A stretch of 64,000 bases of DNA from Chryseobacterium binzhouense (GTDB lineage Bacteria > Bacteroidota > Bacteroidia > Flavobacteriales > Weeksellaceae). Position 1 is the stretch's first letter. Each line of letters starts with the position of its first letter. Location: contig NZ_VKOG01000003.1 of NCBI RefSeq assembly GCF_007474545.1, positions 124,001 to 188,000 of the forward strand. The letters are read 5' to 3'. This document shows, piece after piece, positions 55,728-64,000 of the stretch. The notes under the pieces are model-generated. The model saw nothing but the letters and a program-made list of their open reading frames with translations. It was not told where the DNA came from and made no database searches. The translations under genes were made by a program, and so were the position numbers.

Positions 55728-56561
55728 CTATTTTTTGTTTACAAATAAATCATTTATTTCAGTACTACTTAAAGCACTATCATACATTCTAAATTGATCT
55801 AAGTTTCCTGCCCAAGGTTTCATCCAACTATCTGTACCAGATTGACCACCAAGATTAAAGCCTGTTACTTTAGTAGCATCCATATTAACTCCCCCATGTG
55901 TTCCCCAAGTCTTTGGAGTTCCAAACTGAACACCATCCTTATAAAATGTCAATGAAGAGTTATTAGCATTATAAACAAATGCACAATGATGCCATTGATT
56001 ATCAAAAAAACCAGAAACCGGAACTGCATTTCCTGCACCTTCCCAAGTAAGCCAAGTATCAACTTTATTTTTATCTACTAAAATCATTTTTACAGCAATA
56101 CCATTTGATGTAGATTCATTCATGAGCATCATAGAACCTTTTGACCAATGCCCATTAGATGAAGGAATACTGAAAATATGTTCTGCATTGTTTGTAGTAG
56201 CTCCATGTTTCATCCAATACGAGATAGTAAAACTACTTGCTTTAGCTGCAAAATCATTAGGATTAAGATATTTCAAAAATGCACTTGAAGATCCTTTGTA
56301 TGCCTTTCCTGAGATACCAGCTTCACTTTGAATAGATTTATCTGGAGTAAAAGATGGGTAGCCCGAAAGTTCTTCTGAAAACTGATATCTTAATCTGCTA
56401 TCCTCTTTATCAAAAGGAACATAAAACCTTAATGATCCGGCTGGTAAAACAGCATTATCCTGAGGATAGTCTTCCAACTCTGGTCTATCCAAATCTTGAC
56501 ATGACAAAACAGCTGCAGATATTGTATATAATGCACCTATGTTGATTAAAAACTTTTTCAT
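55728..56561 (-). CDS. LamG/concanavalin-like surface lipoprotein
   Basis: About 277 residues with lipobox VLSC (C21) and a single LamG-like jelly-roll domain (about 60-275). Landmarks are LRFYVPFDKEDSRLRY, FTISYWMKHGATT, DNQWHHCAFVYNANNSSLTFYKDGVQFG and GNLDQFRMYDSALSSTEINDLF. The last is the typical terminal strand of these domains. It probably binds glycan at the surface, like the SusE/F-type proteins of other loci. I chose the second of two close ATGs (the first at 56570) because it gives a cleaner signal peptide. It lies between SusD and the glucanases. Confidence 0.82.
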   Translation of the reverse strand: MKKFLINIGALYTISAAVLSCQDLDRPELEDYPQDNAVLPAGSLRFYVPFDKEDSRLRYQFSEELSGYPSFTPDKSIQSEAGISGKAYKGSSSAFLKYLNPNDFAAKASSFTISYWMKHGATTNNAEHIFSIPSSNGHWSKGSMMLMNESTSNGIAVKMILVDKNKVDTWLTWEGAGNAVPVSGFFDNQWHHCAFVYNANNSSLTFYKDGVQFGTPKTWGTHGGVNMDATKVTGFNLGGQSGTDSWMKPWAGNLDQFRMYDSALSSTEINDLFVNKK

Positions 56562-56576
56562 TCTAAGCATTTTAAA

Positions 56577-58040
56577 TTAATAATTTGGATTTTGAACTAG
56601 TACACCTTGAGCTTTATCGATTGCTGTTTGTGGAATAGGGAAATACTTATTTTTATCCTGATAACCTTTTGATGAAAGAACATTTATCGCATCTCCCCAT
56701 CTTACTAAATCATAAAATCTTTCAAACTCCATAGCAAACTCTACCCTTCTCTCGTGTTTAATTGCTGCTAAAGTGGCAGTAATGTTTGATAAGCCTGCTC
56801 TTGATCTTATCATATTAAGATAAGTTGTAGCTTTTCCTGCATTTCCAGACTGTAAAGCAGCTTCGGCAGCTATTAAAATAATATCAGCATATCTTATAAG
56901 TTTAATATTTTCCCAATGATTTTTATTTTGAGCATAAAAAGTTCGTTCAGAAGGTAAAGTATAGGCTTTTCCATTCCAATATTGTTGTGCCAGTGGAGGA
57001 GAAGATGGTAATGTTAAATTGGGAGTATTATAAATATCTGGACCTCCAGAAGTAAGGATAGTAGTTTTTTTTCTAAGATCCCCATTTTCATATATTGAAA
57101 CTAATTCTGTTGACGGCACATTGAAACCCCATCCTAAATCCCAAGTTCCTGAACCTCTAACCCCTTGTGATTCATAGAAATTATTGGTATATTTTGTTGG
57201 AAAATCATATGTCTTCTGAACCTCTAAAATAGATTCTTTTGAATTATTACCCGCTTTTGTAAACTCAGCATCATAGGAGCTATTTAACTGATACATTCCA
57301 GAATTGATAACAAATTCTGCATACTCTAAAGCTTTAACATAATTTCCTTGGTATAAATACAACTTTGACAAAAGAGAATTTGCCAATCCTTTCGTTGCTC
57401 TTCCAAGATAAACTGAAGGCCATTGATTAGGCAAAATATTTGCAGCTTCTTCTAGATCTTTTTTTATTTGTGTATCAACTTCAGCTATAGTTTTCTTTGG
57501 AGCAATTTCGTCTACTGGTGTTGCAATTGTTTTTAATATTACAGGTATTTCGCCGAAATCTCTTCTCAATTCAAAATAGCAGAATGCTCTGATTGCCTTT
57601 GCTTCCGCAATATTAACTAATGTCCCAGATGATGTGTCCCCTGAAGCTTCTGCTGTATTTATTAATTCATTGGCATCATAAATAATTTTGTAATGACCAT
57701 TCCAATCGCTTGTGATGTTTCCATTTGTAGCAACATAAGCAAAGTTATTAAAAACATTTCCGTCTGTAGCACCATCATTTGTTGTACTTCCTTTCTCATT
57801 ATCATCTGCACGAATGCAATGTGTCCAGACATAAGAAAAATCACTTACACCGCCTTGAGTTCTTAAACTAGAATAAAGACCGAACGCTTTTGCTTCAAAA
57901 CCACCTAACGGCACTTCACCAACAGTAGGTCTGCCTTCAGGCTTTAAATCTAACCAATCTTCACCACAGCTGTTAAAAGATAAAACTGCTGCAGAAAAAG
58001 CTACAGTATATAAAATTTTGCTAAGATTTTTTATTTTCAT
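56577..58040 (-). CDS. SusD/RagB-family glycan-binding lipoprotein
   Basis: The 487-residue lipoprotein has its acylated cysteine at C25 (SFNSCGEDWLDLKPEG) and the standard SusD/RagB layout: N-terminal helices, TPR region (LYLYQGNYVKALEYAEFVINSG) and the C-terminal signature RHERRVEFAMEFERFYDLVRWGDA followed by YFPIPQTAID. It captures oligosaccharide on the surface for the SusC channel. It begins 11 bp after SusC, and the LamG gene follows at 15 bp, so all are in one operon. Confidence 0.95.
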   Translation of the reverse strand: MKIKNLSKILYTVAFSAAVLSFNSCGEDWLDLKPEGRPTVGEVPLGGFEAKAFGLYSSLRTQGGVSDFSYVWTHCIRADDNEKGSTTNDGATDGNVFNNFAYVATNGNITSDWNGHYKIIYDANELINTAEASGDTSSGTLVNIAEAKAIRAFCYFELRRDFGEIPVILKTIATPVDEIAPKKTIAEVDTQIKKDLEEAANILPNQWPSVYLGRATKGLANSLLSKLYLYQGNYVKALEYAEFVINSGMYQLNSSYDAEFTKAGNNSKESILEVQKTYDFPTKYTNNFYESQGVRGSGTWDLGWGFNVPSTELVSIYENGDLRKKTTILTSGGPDIYNTPNLTLPSSPPLAQQYWNGKAYTLPSERTFYAQNKNHWENIKLIRYADIILIAAEAALQSGNAGKATTYLNMIRSRAGLSNITATLAAIKHERRVEFAMEFERFYDLVRWGDAINVLSSKGYQDKNKYFPIPQTAIDKAQGVLVQNPNY

Positions 58041-58051
58041 TATTTTCTTTT

Positions 58052-60874
58052 TTAAAATGTTGCACTAATTCCAAAACTAGTTATTCTTGGATTTGGATAT
58101 CCGCTGTTATTAATTCCAAACCTTGTTGCAGAACCTCCAAATTCTGGCGTGAATCCGTTTACACGATCCCATGTTTTCAGATTTTGTACGTTTACATAGA
58201 GTTTTAATCCTTCAAGTTTATATCTTCCTACAAGCTCTTTACTAAAGTTATAACCTACTTGTACATTTCTAATTCTAAAAAAACTTCCATCTTCTATCAT
58301 ATAAGTTGAATTTTCTCTATTGTATGCTGATCCAGTATAGCTTCTTGGTTCCCAATTAGATGTACCAGGTCCAGTCCATCTATCCATTCTCTCACTTCTA
58401 TAGTTAAACGGAGCAAAAGAACTACCATTTCCCCAATCTCTAAATACCTCATTACCATAAACTCCATAAAAATCTGCACTAAAAAACACTCCTTTATAAT
58501 CAGCACCTACACTAAAACCATACGTAAAATCAGGAGTAGGATTACCAATCATTGTTCTGTCATCTGGTGTTATTTGACCATCTCCATTAATATCTCTATA
58601 TTTTAAATCACCTGGTCCTGGTGTCCCAATCGTGGAAGTTGGGGAAAGTAAAATATCAGCATTAGTTTGATATACTCCATCTACAACATAACCATAAAAT
58701 GCTCCAATTGGCAATCCCTGTTTATATATTGATGGTCCATTTATAGAATAGTAACCGTCTTCATAAGTGTTCAAAACCTTTGTTTTTGTTGTTGTCAAAT
58801 TACCATTGATGTAATAAGAAAAATTTTCACCTACTTTATCTTTCCAGCCAATTGTAAATTCGTACCCTTTTGCTTCTATAGAACCTCCATTGATGAAGAA
58901 ATCAGGATTTCCTGGAATAAAAGTTAATAAATCTTCAGTCCTCTTATTGTAATATGCAGCGTCTACTGACAATCTTCTGTTTAAAAAGCTTGATTCAAAT
59001 CCATATTCGTATGATTTTAAATGTTCCCAACTCAAATCAGGCGTTGTTCTAAATTCTGGTACAAATGCCGGATAAAGATTACCATTAAAAACACCAGTTC
59101 CCCCTTCCAAGAAAACAGGATACCCAAAATAGCTTCTCGGTGTATATTGATTACCTAGATCTCCGTAAGAACCTTTCAATTTAAAGTAATTGATGAAAGA
59201 TAAATTTTTCATAAAATCCTCCTTGGTTACTTCCCAAGCAGCACCAACTGACCAGAAAGTATCAAATCTATTACCTGGAGCTAGCATAGAAGAACCATCC
59301 CTTCTTAAAGACCCATTTAACATGTACTTGCCTGCAAAATTGTATAACATTCTACCAAAAAAAGAAACTTGTCTCTGTTTATATTGACTGGTATTAATTG
59401 ATTTAGTAGCAGGATCAACAAAATCTGAGCTTAGATACCAGAATCTTGGATCATTTGGCATTTGCCCCATAGGATTTGTTAAACTGCTTCGAGCATTACC
59501 GGACATTGAAGTAAACTCTCTATTTACTGTTTCAAAACCTGCCATCACAGTCAAATCATGCTGTCCAAATTTATTTTTATAGGTCAATAATTGATTTTGT
59601 TGGAAAGTTAAATCTCTGTTTTCAAATTGATTTACTGTGGATAAAATTCTTCCAGAATATGGTGCTATGCTGTTTGTTTCAGGAATATATACGTTAAACA
59701 CAGGTTCATATCCTCTACCTGAACCATTTCTATAGGTTAAGAAATAATTTGACCTAAATGTAAAGTTTTTGAAGAAATCAAATTCTATGTAAGCATTAGG
59801 GTTAAACTGAAAGTCTCTATTTCTCTGCGTAAACCTGTGACCTTCTACCAAAGCAAGAGGATTACCAATCTGTGCAGCACCTAATTCTTGAGGTAAGGAA
59901 TTGTATAAACCAAAATACTGACCCGGAGTCATATTTATTGGGGAAATAACAGGTGTTGCGTTTAGTGAAGATCCAAAGCTTCTCAACTGAGGTAATTTGC
60001 CGTATGAGCCTGTAAATCCAAGACCTGTTCTTATAGAATTGGAAATTTTCAGATCATCGTTGAATTTAAAAGTTAATCTTTCATATTCTTCATACTTTAT
60101 AGAACCATCTTCTTGTTGATAACCAAAAGAAAAACTCATTCTATTCTTCTCACTACCATTAGCTATAGTTACATTATGCTGATTGATTATGCCTCCTTTT
60201 TTACTTATCTCATCTATCCAGTTGGTATCACCGTTGAATAATCCAAAATCATAAGCAGGCTTATTTTGCTGAAGTAAATCTTCGTTATACAAAGTTTTAA
60301 ATTGTGCAGCATTAGTAAGATCAGGTCTGTTATCAAACGATTTTACTCCAATAGATGAATTTAAAGTAATACTTGTTCTTCCAGTTTTCCCTCTTTTTGT
60401 TGTAATAATTATAGCACCATTTGCCGCCCTGCTTCCAAAAATAGCAAGTGATGATGGATCTTTCAAAACCTCCATGGATTCTATATCGGCAGGATTTAGG
60501 AAGTCAATATTGTTTGCAAATACTCCATCTACAATATAGACAGGATTTACACCATTGATGGTTACAGTACCTCTAATCCTTACATCCGCTTGTGAACCCG
60601 GCTGTCCTGAGTTTACAATAGATAAACCTGCAACTTTACCTTGTAATGAGTTCAATGGGTTAGATGCTGGCTTATCAGCAACTTCACCACCATCAACCTT
60701 AACAATGGATCCGGTTAGATCACGTTTTTTCGCAGTACCATACCCAATCATCACCACCTCCTCTATTTTCTGCTCTTTGGCGACAGTGTCCTGAGGAGTA
60801 GTCTGTCCGTTGACGTTCATTCCGAAGTAGAGAACGGCAATAAGACAGGAATACTTTAAATTAGTTTGTTTCAT
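58052..60874 (-). CDS. SusC/RagA-family TonB-dependent outer membrane channel
   Basis: The 940-residue channel has a signal peptide (about 1-24), the TonB-box/plug start KIEEVVMIGYGTAKKRDLTGS (conserved SusC signature), a plug domain with VYIVDGVF and SMEVLKDPSSLAIFGSRAANG, and a beta-barrel ending in ...RITSFGISATF. It lacks the carboxypeptidase-regulatory-like N-terminal domain, as does the other SusC here. It heads the glucan locus and imports oligosaccharides after surface cleavage. A -7 element lies about 68 bp upstream. Confidence 0.95.
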   Translation of the reverse strand: MKQTNLKYSCLIAVLYFGMNVNGQTTPQDTVAKEQKIEEVVMIGYGTAKKRDLTGSIVKVDGGEVADKPASNPLNSLQGKVAGLSIVNSGQPGSQADVRIRGTVTINGVNPVYIVDGVFANNIDFLNPADIESMEVLKDPSSLAIFGSRAANGAIIITTKRGKTGRTSITLNSSIGVKSFDNRPDLTNAAQFKTLYNEDLLQQNKPAYDFGLFNGDTNWIDEISKKGGIINQHNVTIANGSEKNRMSFSFGYQQEDGSIKYEEYERLTFKFNDDLKISNSIRTGLGFTGSYGKLPQLRSFGSSLNATPVISPINMTPGQYFGLYNSLPQELGAAQIGNPLALVEGHRFTQRNRDFQFNPNAYIEFDFFKNFTFRSNYFLTYRNGSGRGYEPVFNVYIPETNSIAPYSGRILSTVNQFENRDLTFQQNQLLTYKNKFGQHDLTVMAGFETVNREFTSMSGNARSSLTNPMGQMPNDPRFWYLSSDFVDPATKSINTSQYKQRQVSFFGRMLYNFAGKYMLNGSLRRDGSSMLAPGNRFDTFWSVGAAWEVTKEDFMKNLSFINYFKLKGSYGDLGNQYTPRSYFGYPVFLEGGTGVFNGNLYPAFVPEFRTTPDLSWEHLKSYEYGFESSFLNRRLSVDAAYYNKRTEDLLTFIPGNPDFFINGGSIEAKGYEFTIGWKDKVGENFSYYINGNLTTTKTKVLNTYEDGYYSINGPSIYKQGLPIGAFYGYVVDGVYQTNADILLSPTSTIGTPGPGDLKYRDINGDGQITPDDRTMIGNPTPDFTYGFSVGADYKGVFFSADFYGVYGNEVFRDWGNGSSFAPFNYRSERMDRWTGPGTSNWEPRSYTGSAYNRENSTYMIEDGSFFRIRNVQVGYNFSKELVGRYKLEGLKLYVNVQNLKTWDRVNGFTPEFGGSATRFGINNSGYPNPRITSFGISATF

Positions 60875-60941
60875 ATAGTTTAATTTTATCTTGTTTTCTT
60901 TAATGTCGTCAGTTTGTTATGTTCAAAATAAGACATTATCT

Positions 60942-60949
60942 CAAAAATA
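60942..60949 (-). promoter_or_regulatory. Candidate -7 element of the glucan locus
   Basis: TATTTTTG on the minus strand fits TAnnTTTG, giving a leader of about 60 nt before SusC. No sensor or sigma factor gene adjoins it. Confidence 0.45.
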
Positions 60950-61320
60950 GAAAAATTTATGAAAGTTGTTAATATTTCTTAAAAAAATTTTAATAAAGCT
61001 AGTTTTATTAGTTTATTTTTAAATTATCCACAATTTTAACTAATTCTTTTTTTATTTATATGGATAATTTTATCAATTTCACATTACTTTTTTTTTCATT
61101 TTTTCATAATGAAGCAATAAAAAGATCCAAAAATGACAGCAAGAGTTCTTTTTTGAAATTTTTAACAAAAAAGGGCATTAAATTTGTCTTAAGTTTAGGC
61201 TTGAAAAAATCTCATTATAGAAGTTTTTTGATGCAGAGTTTATTGTAACTACCTTTGGAGTTTTAAAAGGAATCAACAGTAACTCTTATTATTTTATTAA
61301 TAACAACAGTAATCTCTACT
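60950..61320. other. AT-rich intergenic region
   Basis: This gap between divergent genes is extremely A/T-rich. A 62-codon plus-strand frame (61060-61248, Lys/Phe/Ser-rich) is present but looks like chance. I recognise no RNA or terminator in it. Confidence 0.5.
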
Positions 61321-62001
61321 ATGAAAAAATATATTTTTGCTGCAATTATCATTTTTAGTACAACAGCAGTAATTACTACAAGTGTTCAGTCGTGTTCTAC
61401 GCTTGCCACCACAGATTTAGGTTTAGCGGTCATCAAAAGAGTTCTACTGGGTGGCATCAATAAAGGAGCCAATATCTACGGAAACAAAGAAGCTTTTCTA
61501 CAAAACAATCTTGTAGACAAGGCTTTACCGGGCGAACTAAGAAATATTAATTCAACTCTGGAAAAAATTGCACCCTCTCTTGTTGCCAAACAAAGAGAAT
61601 ATATTGCCGAAGCTGCAGCCTACACCGTACAAATATCCAAGCCTATTCTGGAGAACGCAGTCAACAGTCTTAATGCACAGGATGTCACACGCATTATTCA
61701 GGGAGAGAAAGGAACTGCTACTTTAATTTTGAAAGAAAAAACTCAGGCACAGCTTATCCAGGCTATTGCACCAAGAGTTGAGCAGGAACTTAATAAATAT
61801 GGCATTGTAAAGACAATCAATACCGCTCTTTCGGGAAGCAATTTATTGGGAAGCCTTTTAGGAGGAAATACAAATAATGTCAACGCAGGCGGACTGAGCA
61901 TTCTGGCTTCCGAACAGATTGTGAACGGACTTTTTAACATCATTGAAGATCACGAAAAGCAAAATTCTGCGACCCTTCTCGGACCTTTCGGGAAAAAATA
62001 A
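61321..62001 (+). CDS. DUF4197-family lipoprotein
   Basis: The 226-residue protein has a lipoprotein-type signal (VQSC, C25) and then the DUF4197 pattern: AVIKRVLLGGINKGANIYGNK, LPGELRNINSTLEKI, AAAYTVQISKPILENAVNSLNAQDVTRIIQGEKGTATLI. Function is unknown; the family is periplasmic or outer-membrane attached. A DUF493 gene follows 18 bp downstream, probably in the same transcript. Confidence 0.8.
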   Translation: MKKYIFAAIIIFSTTAVITTSVQSCSTLATTDLGLAVIKRVLLGGINKGANIYGNKEAFLQNNLVDKALPGELRNINSTLEKIAPSLVAKQREYIAEAAAYTVQISKPILENAVNSLNAQDVTRIIQGEKGTATLILKEKTQAQLIQAIAPRVEQELNKYGIVKTINTALSGSNLLGSLLGGNTNNVNAGGLSILASEQIVNGLFNIIEDHEKQNSATLLGPFGKK

Positions 62002-62019
62002 TTTTTACTATCTTTAAGT

Positions 62020-62325
62020 ATGGAAATATTACAAGGAAATAACCACGCAAGTCCTGAGGATTTTTATAATTCTTTAAAGGAAAAACTGGAAAATAATCAT
62101 GATTTTCCGGAAGATTATCTGTTCAAATTCATCATTCCGACCGATGAAGCCAAGATTACCGAAATCTATAAAGTTTTCGACGGCATCAAATTTACCATGA
62201 GCAACCGCGAGAGTAAAAACGGCAAATATACTGCCTGCAACATCAATGCGTTCGTTTTGGATGCAGATCAGGTAGTATTTATTTATCAGGAAGTGGCAAA
62301 AATTGAAAATGTTATTTTGTTATAG
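62020..62325 (+). CDS. DUF493-family protein
   Basis: The 101-residue protein resembles the YbeD/DUF493 family, small ferredoxin-like-fold proteins of unclear, possibly regulatory, role. Landmarks are FPEDYLFKFIIPTDEAKITEIYKVF and SNRESKNGKYTACNINAFVLDADQVVFIYQEV, where the S(K/R)..KYxS(V/I)-like strand is typical. It ends before an intrinsic terminator and shares its transcript with the DUF4197 gene. Confidence 0.82.
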   Translation: MEILQGNNHASPEDFYNSLKEKLENNHDFPEDYLFKFIIPTDEAKITEIYKVFDGIKFTMSNRESKNGKYTACNINAFVLDADQVVFIYQEVAKIENVILL

Positions 62326-62346
62326 AATAAAAATTTTTAAATTACA

Positions 62347-62371
62347 GGGTCGGCAATTGCCGGCCTTTTTT
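62347..62371 (+). terminator. Terminator after the DUF493 gene
   Basis: The arms GGTCGGCAA and TTGCCGGCC (one G-U) are followed by TTTTTTG. Confidence 0.85.
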
Positions 62372-62821
62372 GTTTACAAATAATGCATCAACCAGCGGAG
62401 CAATCCGGAACTTACAAACACTGTTGTTTTAAATCAAATAAGTTCTCAGGAGTTTCTATATAACTTGCACGAGAATTCAATCATAGCCCTTCGGAAGCTA
62501 AAAAAGATTGTTTAAACAAATGAAGAAGTCAGGACGTTTACAAATATGTTTTGGATGATGGAAATTTTTAATATTACACTTTGCTAACGTAAACTTCAGG
62601 CTCGTGCTGGGATTTTTTAATACAAGCAAGATATTCGTACCAGTGAAGGAGAAATTTCCTTATTGGACTGAGCTAAAAAGAAACATTCACTTAAACGCTT
62701 TTACATTTTTCCCTTTATTCAGGCAACCATGACAGGATTTTTAGCGTCTTACAAATAAAGAACGCAATTGTTTTCAGAAACATTTTTTGTCTCTTTTTGA
62801 TCAACCTAAAACATCACTGTC
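62372..62821. other. Intergenic region without a recognised gene
   Basis: About 450 bp with stops in all frames. The composition is less A/T-extreme than other gaps, and TTTACAAAT-like words recur. It could be a decayed gene or an untranslated RNA, but I see no convincing fold. Confidence 0.45.
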
Positions 62822-63454
62822 ATGAAAAAAACATTCTATATTCTAGCACTTTCAGCAGGCACATGTTGTTTTGCGCAAACAGATCAATTAGCCGTTTATG
62901 CAGGTGTCGAGATGCAGCCTGCAATCCGCAGTTATCAGCCTGCCTCACAATTCAATGCGAGAGCTTATCTTAATGAAAAAATTTCTTTGGGTGGTGCCGT
63001 AAGTTTCGCTCTGGAAAAGCACCCTCAGAATTTTGGCTTTTCAGCAGAAAGAACCCGCTCTCAGCATACCACGCTCAACTTTATGGTTCAGAATGATTTT
63101 GCGAATACCGAAAAGCTTTTTTTTAGTACTTATCTTTCTAGCGGAATGTATCTTGTGGCACTCGTCAATCCCGATGACAAAACGAACGAAATTTTTTATA
63201 ATGATCTGGACGGTGTCTGGAACGCAAATCCGTATAAAGTTCCCAGAAGACTCAACCGCGACTTATTCTATAACATTCAGGGCGGATTTGATTTTTCCTA
63301 CAGACTTACTACGATCAGCAAACAGAAAGTTTCACTTTACCTTACGTCACGGGCAGGTTACCAGTTCGTTTTCGGAAAAGGAGATTTCTCTACCGGAAGC
63401 CAGTTCACAAAACCTGTCTTTTCTTTGGGTGTGACCTTTAAAGCAAATAAATAA
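62822..63454 (+). CDS. Outer-membrane-like exported protein
   Basis: The 210-residue protein has a signal peptide (MKKTFYILALSAGTCCFAQ) and an alternating pattern typical of a small beta-barrel: FNARAYLNEKISLGGAVSFAL, TLNFMVQNDF, FFSTYLSSGMYLVAL, YNIQGGFDFSYRL, VSLYLTSRAGYQFVFG. It ends in FSLGVTFKANK. No enzyme motif is seen. An outer membrane barrel is the best guess; the family is not recognised. It has no close partner gene. Confidence 0.6.
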   Translation: MKKTFYILALSAGTCCFAQTDQLAVYAGVEMQPAIRSYQPASQFNARAYLNEKISLGGAVSFALEKHPQNFGFSAERTRSQHTTLNFMVQNDFANTEKLFFSTYLSSGMYLVALVNPDDKTNEIFYNDLDGVWNANPYKVPRRLNRDLFYNIQGGFDFSYRLTTISKQKVSLYLTSRAGYQFVFGKGDFSTGSQFTKPVFSLGVTFKANK

Positions 63455-63484
63455 AAAGCAAAAACACATCAATGGCAGGAATAT

Positions 63485-63510
63485 GAAAAAACTCAGCGGT
63501 CTGCTGAGTC
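63485..63510 (-). terminator. Terminator of the DUF6261-like gene
   Basis: The arms ACTCAGC and GCTGAGT are followed on the minus strand by TTTTTTCAT, six bases past the stop codon. Confidence 0.65.
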
Positions 63511-63515
63511 ATTAT

Positions 63516-64000
63516 TTACGATGGTTTTTCACCTTTCTTTACTTCCGAATTTTTCGCTGCTTTTACCAGTTCATTCGTATCACTGTAGAGCAGTTGCCAA
63601 CCGGGAACATTCTTCATTGCCGTTAAAAGACCGAGGTAGGTTTTCAGGTTTTTCTCAAGATCTTTGCGGATGGCACTTGCACTCGTCATTTGTCGGAGGT
63701 CTGCATTGGCTTCTGCCTGATCTGCAAACTGTACTTCAAAATCTTCATGTTTGGTTTTCATATCTGCGAAAGCCGTATTTAAGGAAAGAGCCGTTATTTT
63801 CTGGCTGTTTTCGTGAGTTTCCAGTTCTTCGATCAGTTTTTTTATCTGTGCGGTTTGTGAAGAATAACTTAAACGATCCAGATTCAGCCCAAAGGTTTTG
63901 AAGATGCCGTACAAATCCTCCGCCAACTGATAATTGGGTGCAGAAGACAGCTTTCGGTAACCGTTGAGAAAGGCTTTCAGATTGGTATAAGCGACATCCC
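63516..64000 (-). CDS. DUF6261-like helical protein, partial
   Basis: The C-terminal 160 residues of a longer protein are in the window; the frame stays open to the last base, so the N-terminus lies outside. The visible part is almost entirely helical with heptad-like Leu/Ile spacing (AQIKKLIEELETHENSQKI, IRKDLEKNLKTYLGLLTAM). It ends in a charged tail (AKNSEVKKGEKPS). This fits the DUF6261 family of Bacteroidota, function unknown. An internal TTG near 63926 is not the true start. Confidence 0.7.
   Translation of the reverse strand, partial: DVAYTNLKAFLNGYRKLSSAPNYQLAEDLYGIFKTFGLNLDRLSYSSQTAQIKKLIEELETHENSQKITALSLNTAFADMKTKHEDFEVQFADQAEANADLRQMTSASAIRKDLEKNLKTYLGLLTAMKNVPGWQLLYSDTNELVKAAKNSEVKKGEKPS

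Noticed and set aside
61060-61248. 62-codon frame in the gap before the DUF4197 gene
   Set aside because: Lys/Phe/Ser-rich composition of A/T-rich DNA, no promoter or start context and no recognisable similarity; most likely chance.

Overview
The window looks like chromosomal DNA of a Chryseobacterium-like member of the Flavobacteriia (Bacteroidota, Weeksellaceae). The evidence is low G+C content, flavobacterial promoter elements (TAnnTTTG, in two places with an upstream TTG at 17 or 20 nt) in place of sigma70 boxes, genes without Shine-Dalgarno sites, two SusC/SusD pairs, a type IX secretion sorting domain, a PafA phosphatase and an S46 dipeptidyl peptidase. No rRNA, tRNA, CRISPR array or intact transposase was found.

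Layout. 0-7 kb (minus strand): clpS, a CNNM/CBS membrane protein, and an ATP synthase operon atpB-E-F-H-A-G that lacks the beta and epsilon genes; hairpins follow atpE and atpA. 7-14.6 kb: ffh, an Lrp-type regulator divergent from a PLP-dependent sulfur amino acid enzyme, a family 2 glycosyltransferase, an RDD membrane protein and a nucleoid-associated protein. 14.7-17.3 kb: pafA, then a barnase-like ribonuclease with its barstar inhibitor. 17.4-24.8 kb: a fused 2-oxoacid dehydrogenase E1, a polyprenyl diphosphate synthase, a secreted protein, an alkylation-repair pair (Ada-like methyltransferase plus AlkB-like dioxygenase) and agmatinase.

25.3-29.8 kb is the most accessory-looking part: two secreted proteins (one with seven propeller-like repeats), then an orphan ParA-like ATPase, an HNH nuclease with a cysteine-rich N-terminal region, and a small membrane-anchored protein. 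After a HAD phosphatase and a 263-bp element bounded by inverted repeats comes a set of phosphoester genes (30.9-38.0 kb): calcineurin-like phosphoesterase, SusD, SusC and a glycerophosphodiester phosphodiesterase. 38.2-49.1 kb holds ligA, an MgtC-like protein, a DPP11-type peptidase, a T9SS-sorted fibronectin adhesin and an M16 peptidase.

49.4-60.9 kb is a complete polysaccharide utilization locus: SusC, SusD, a LamG-like lipoprotein, two glycoamylase-family (GH144-like) lipoproteins, an esterase and a GH3 beta-glucosidase. The enzyme set suggests beta-1,2-glucan or a related beta-glucan as substrate. The window ends with a DUF4197 lipoprotein, a DUF493 protein, an outer-membrane-like protein and a DUF6261-like gene cut by the window edge.

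How the parts may work together: PafA, the phosphodiesterases and the first SusC/D pair look like a phosphate-ester scavenging set. The second SusC/D pair and its hydrolases form a glucan pathway from surface binding to glucose. The barnase/barstar pair, the ParA-HNH group and the repeat elements are the best places to look for less-described biology.
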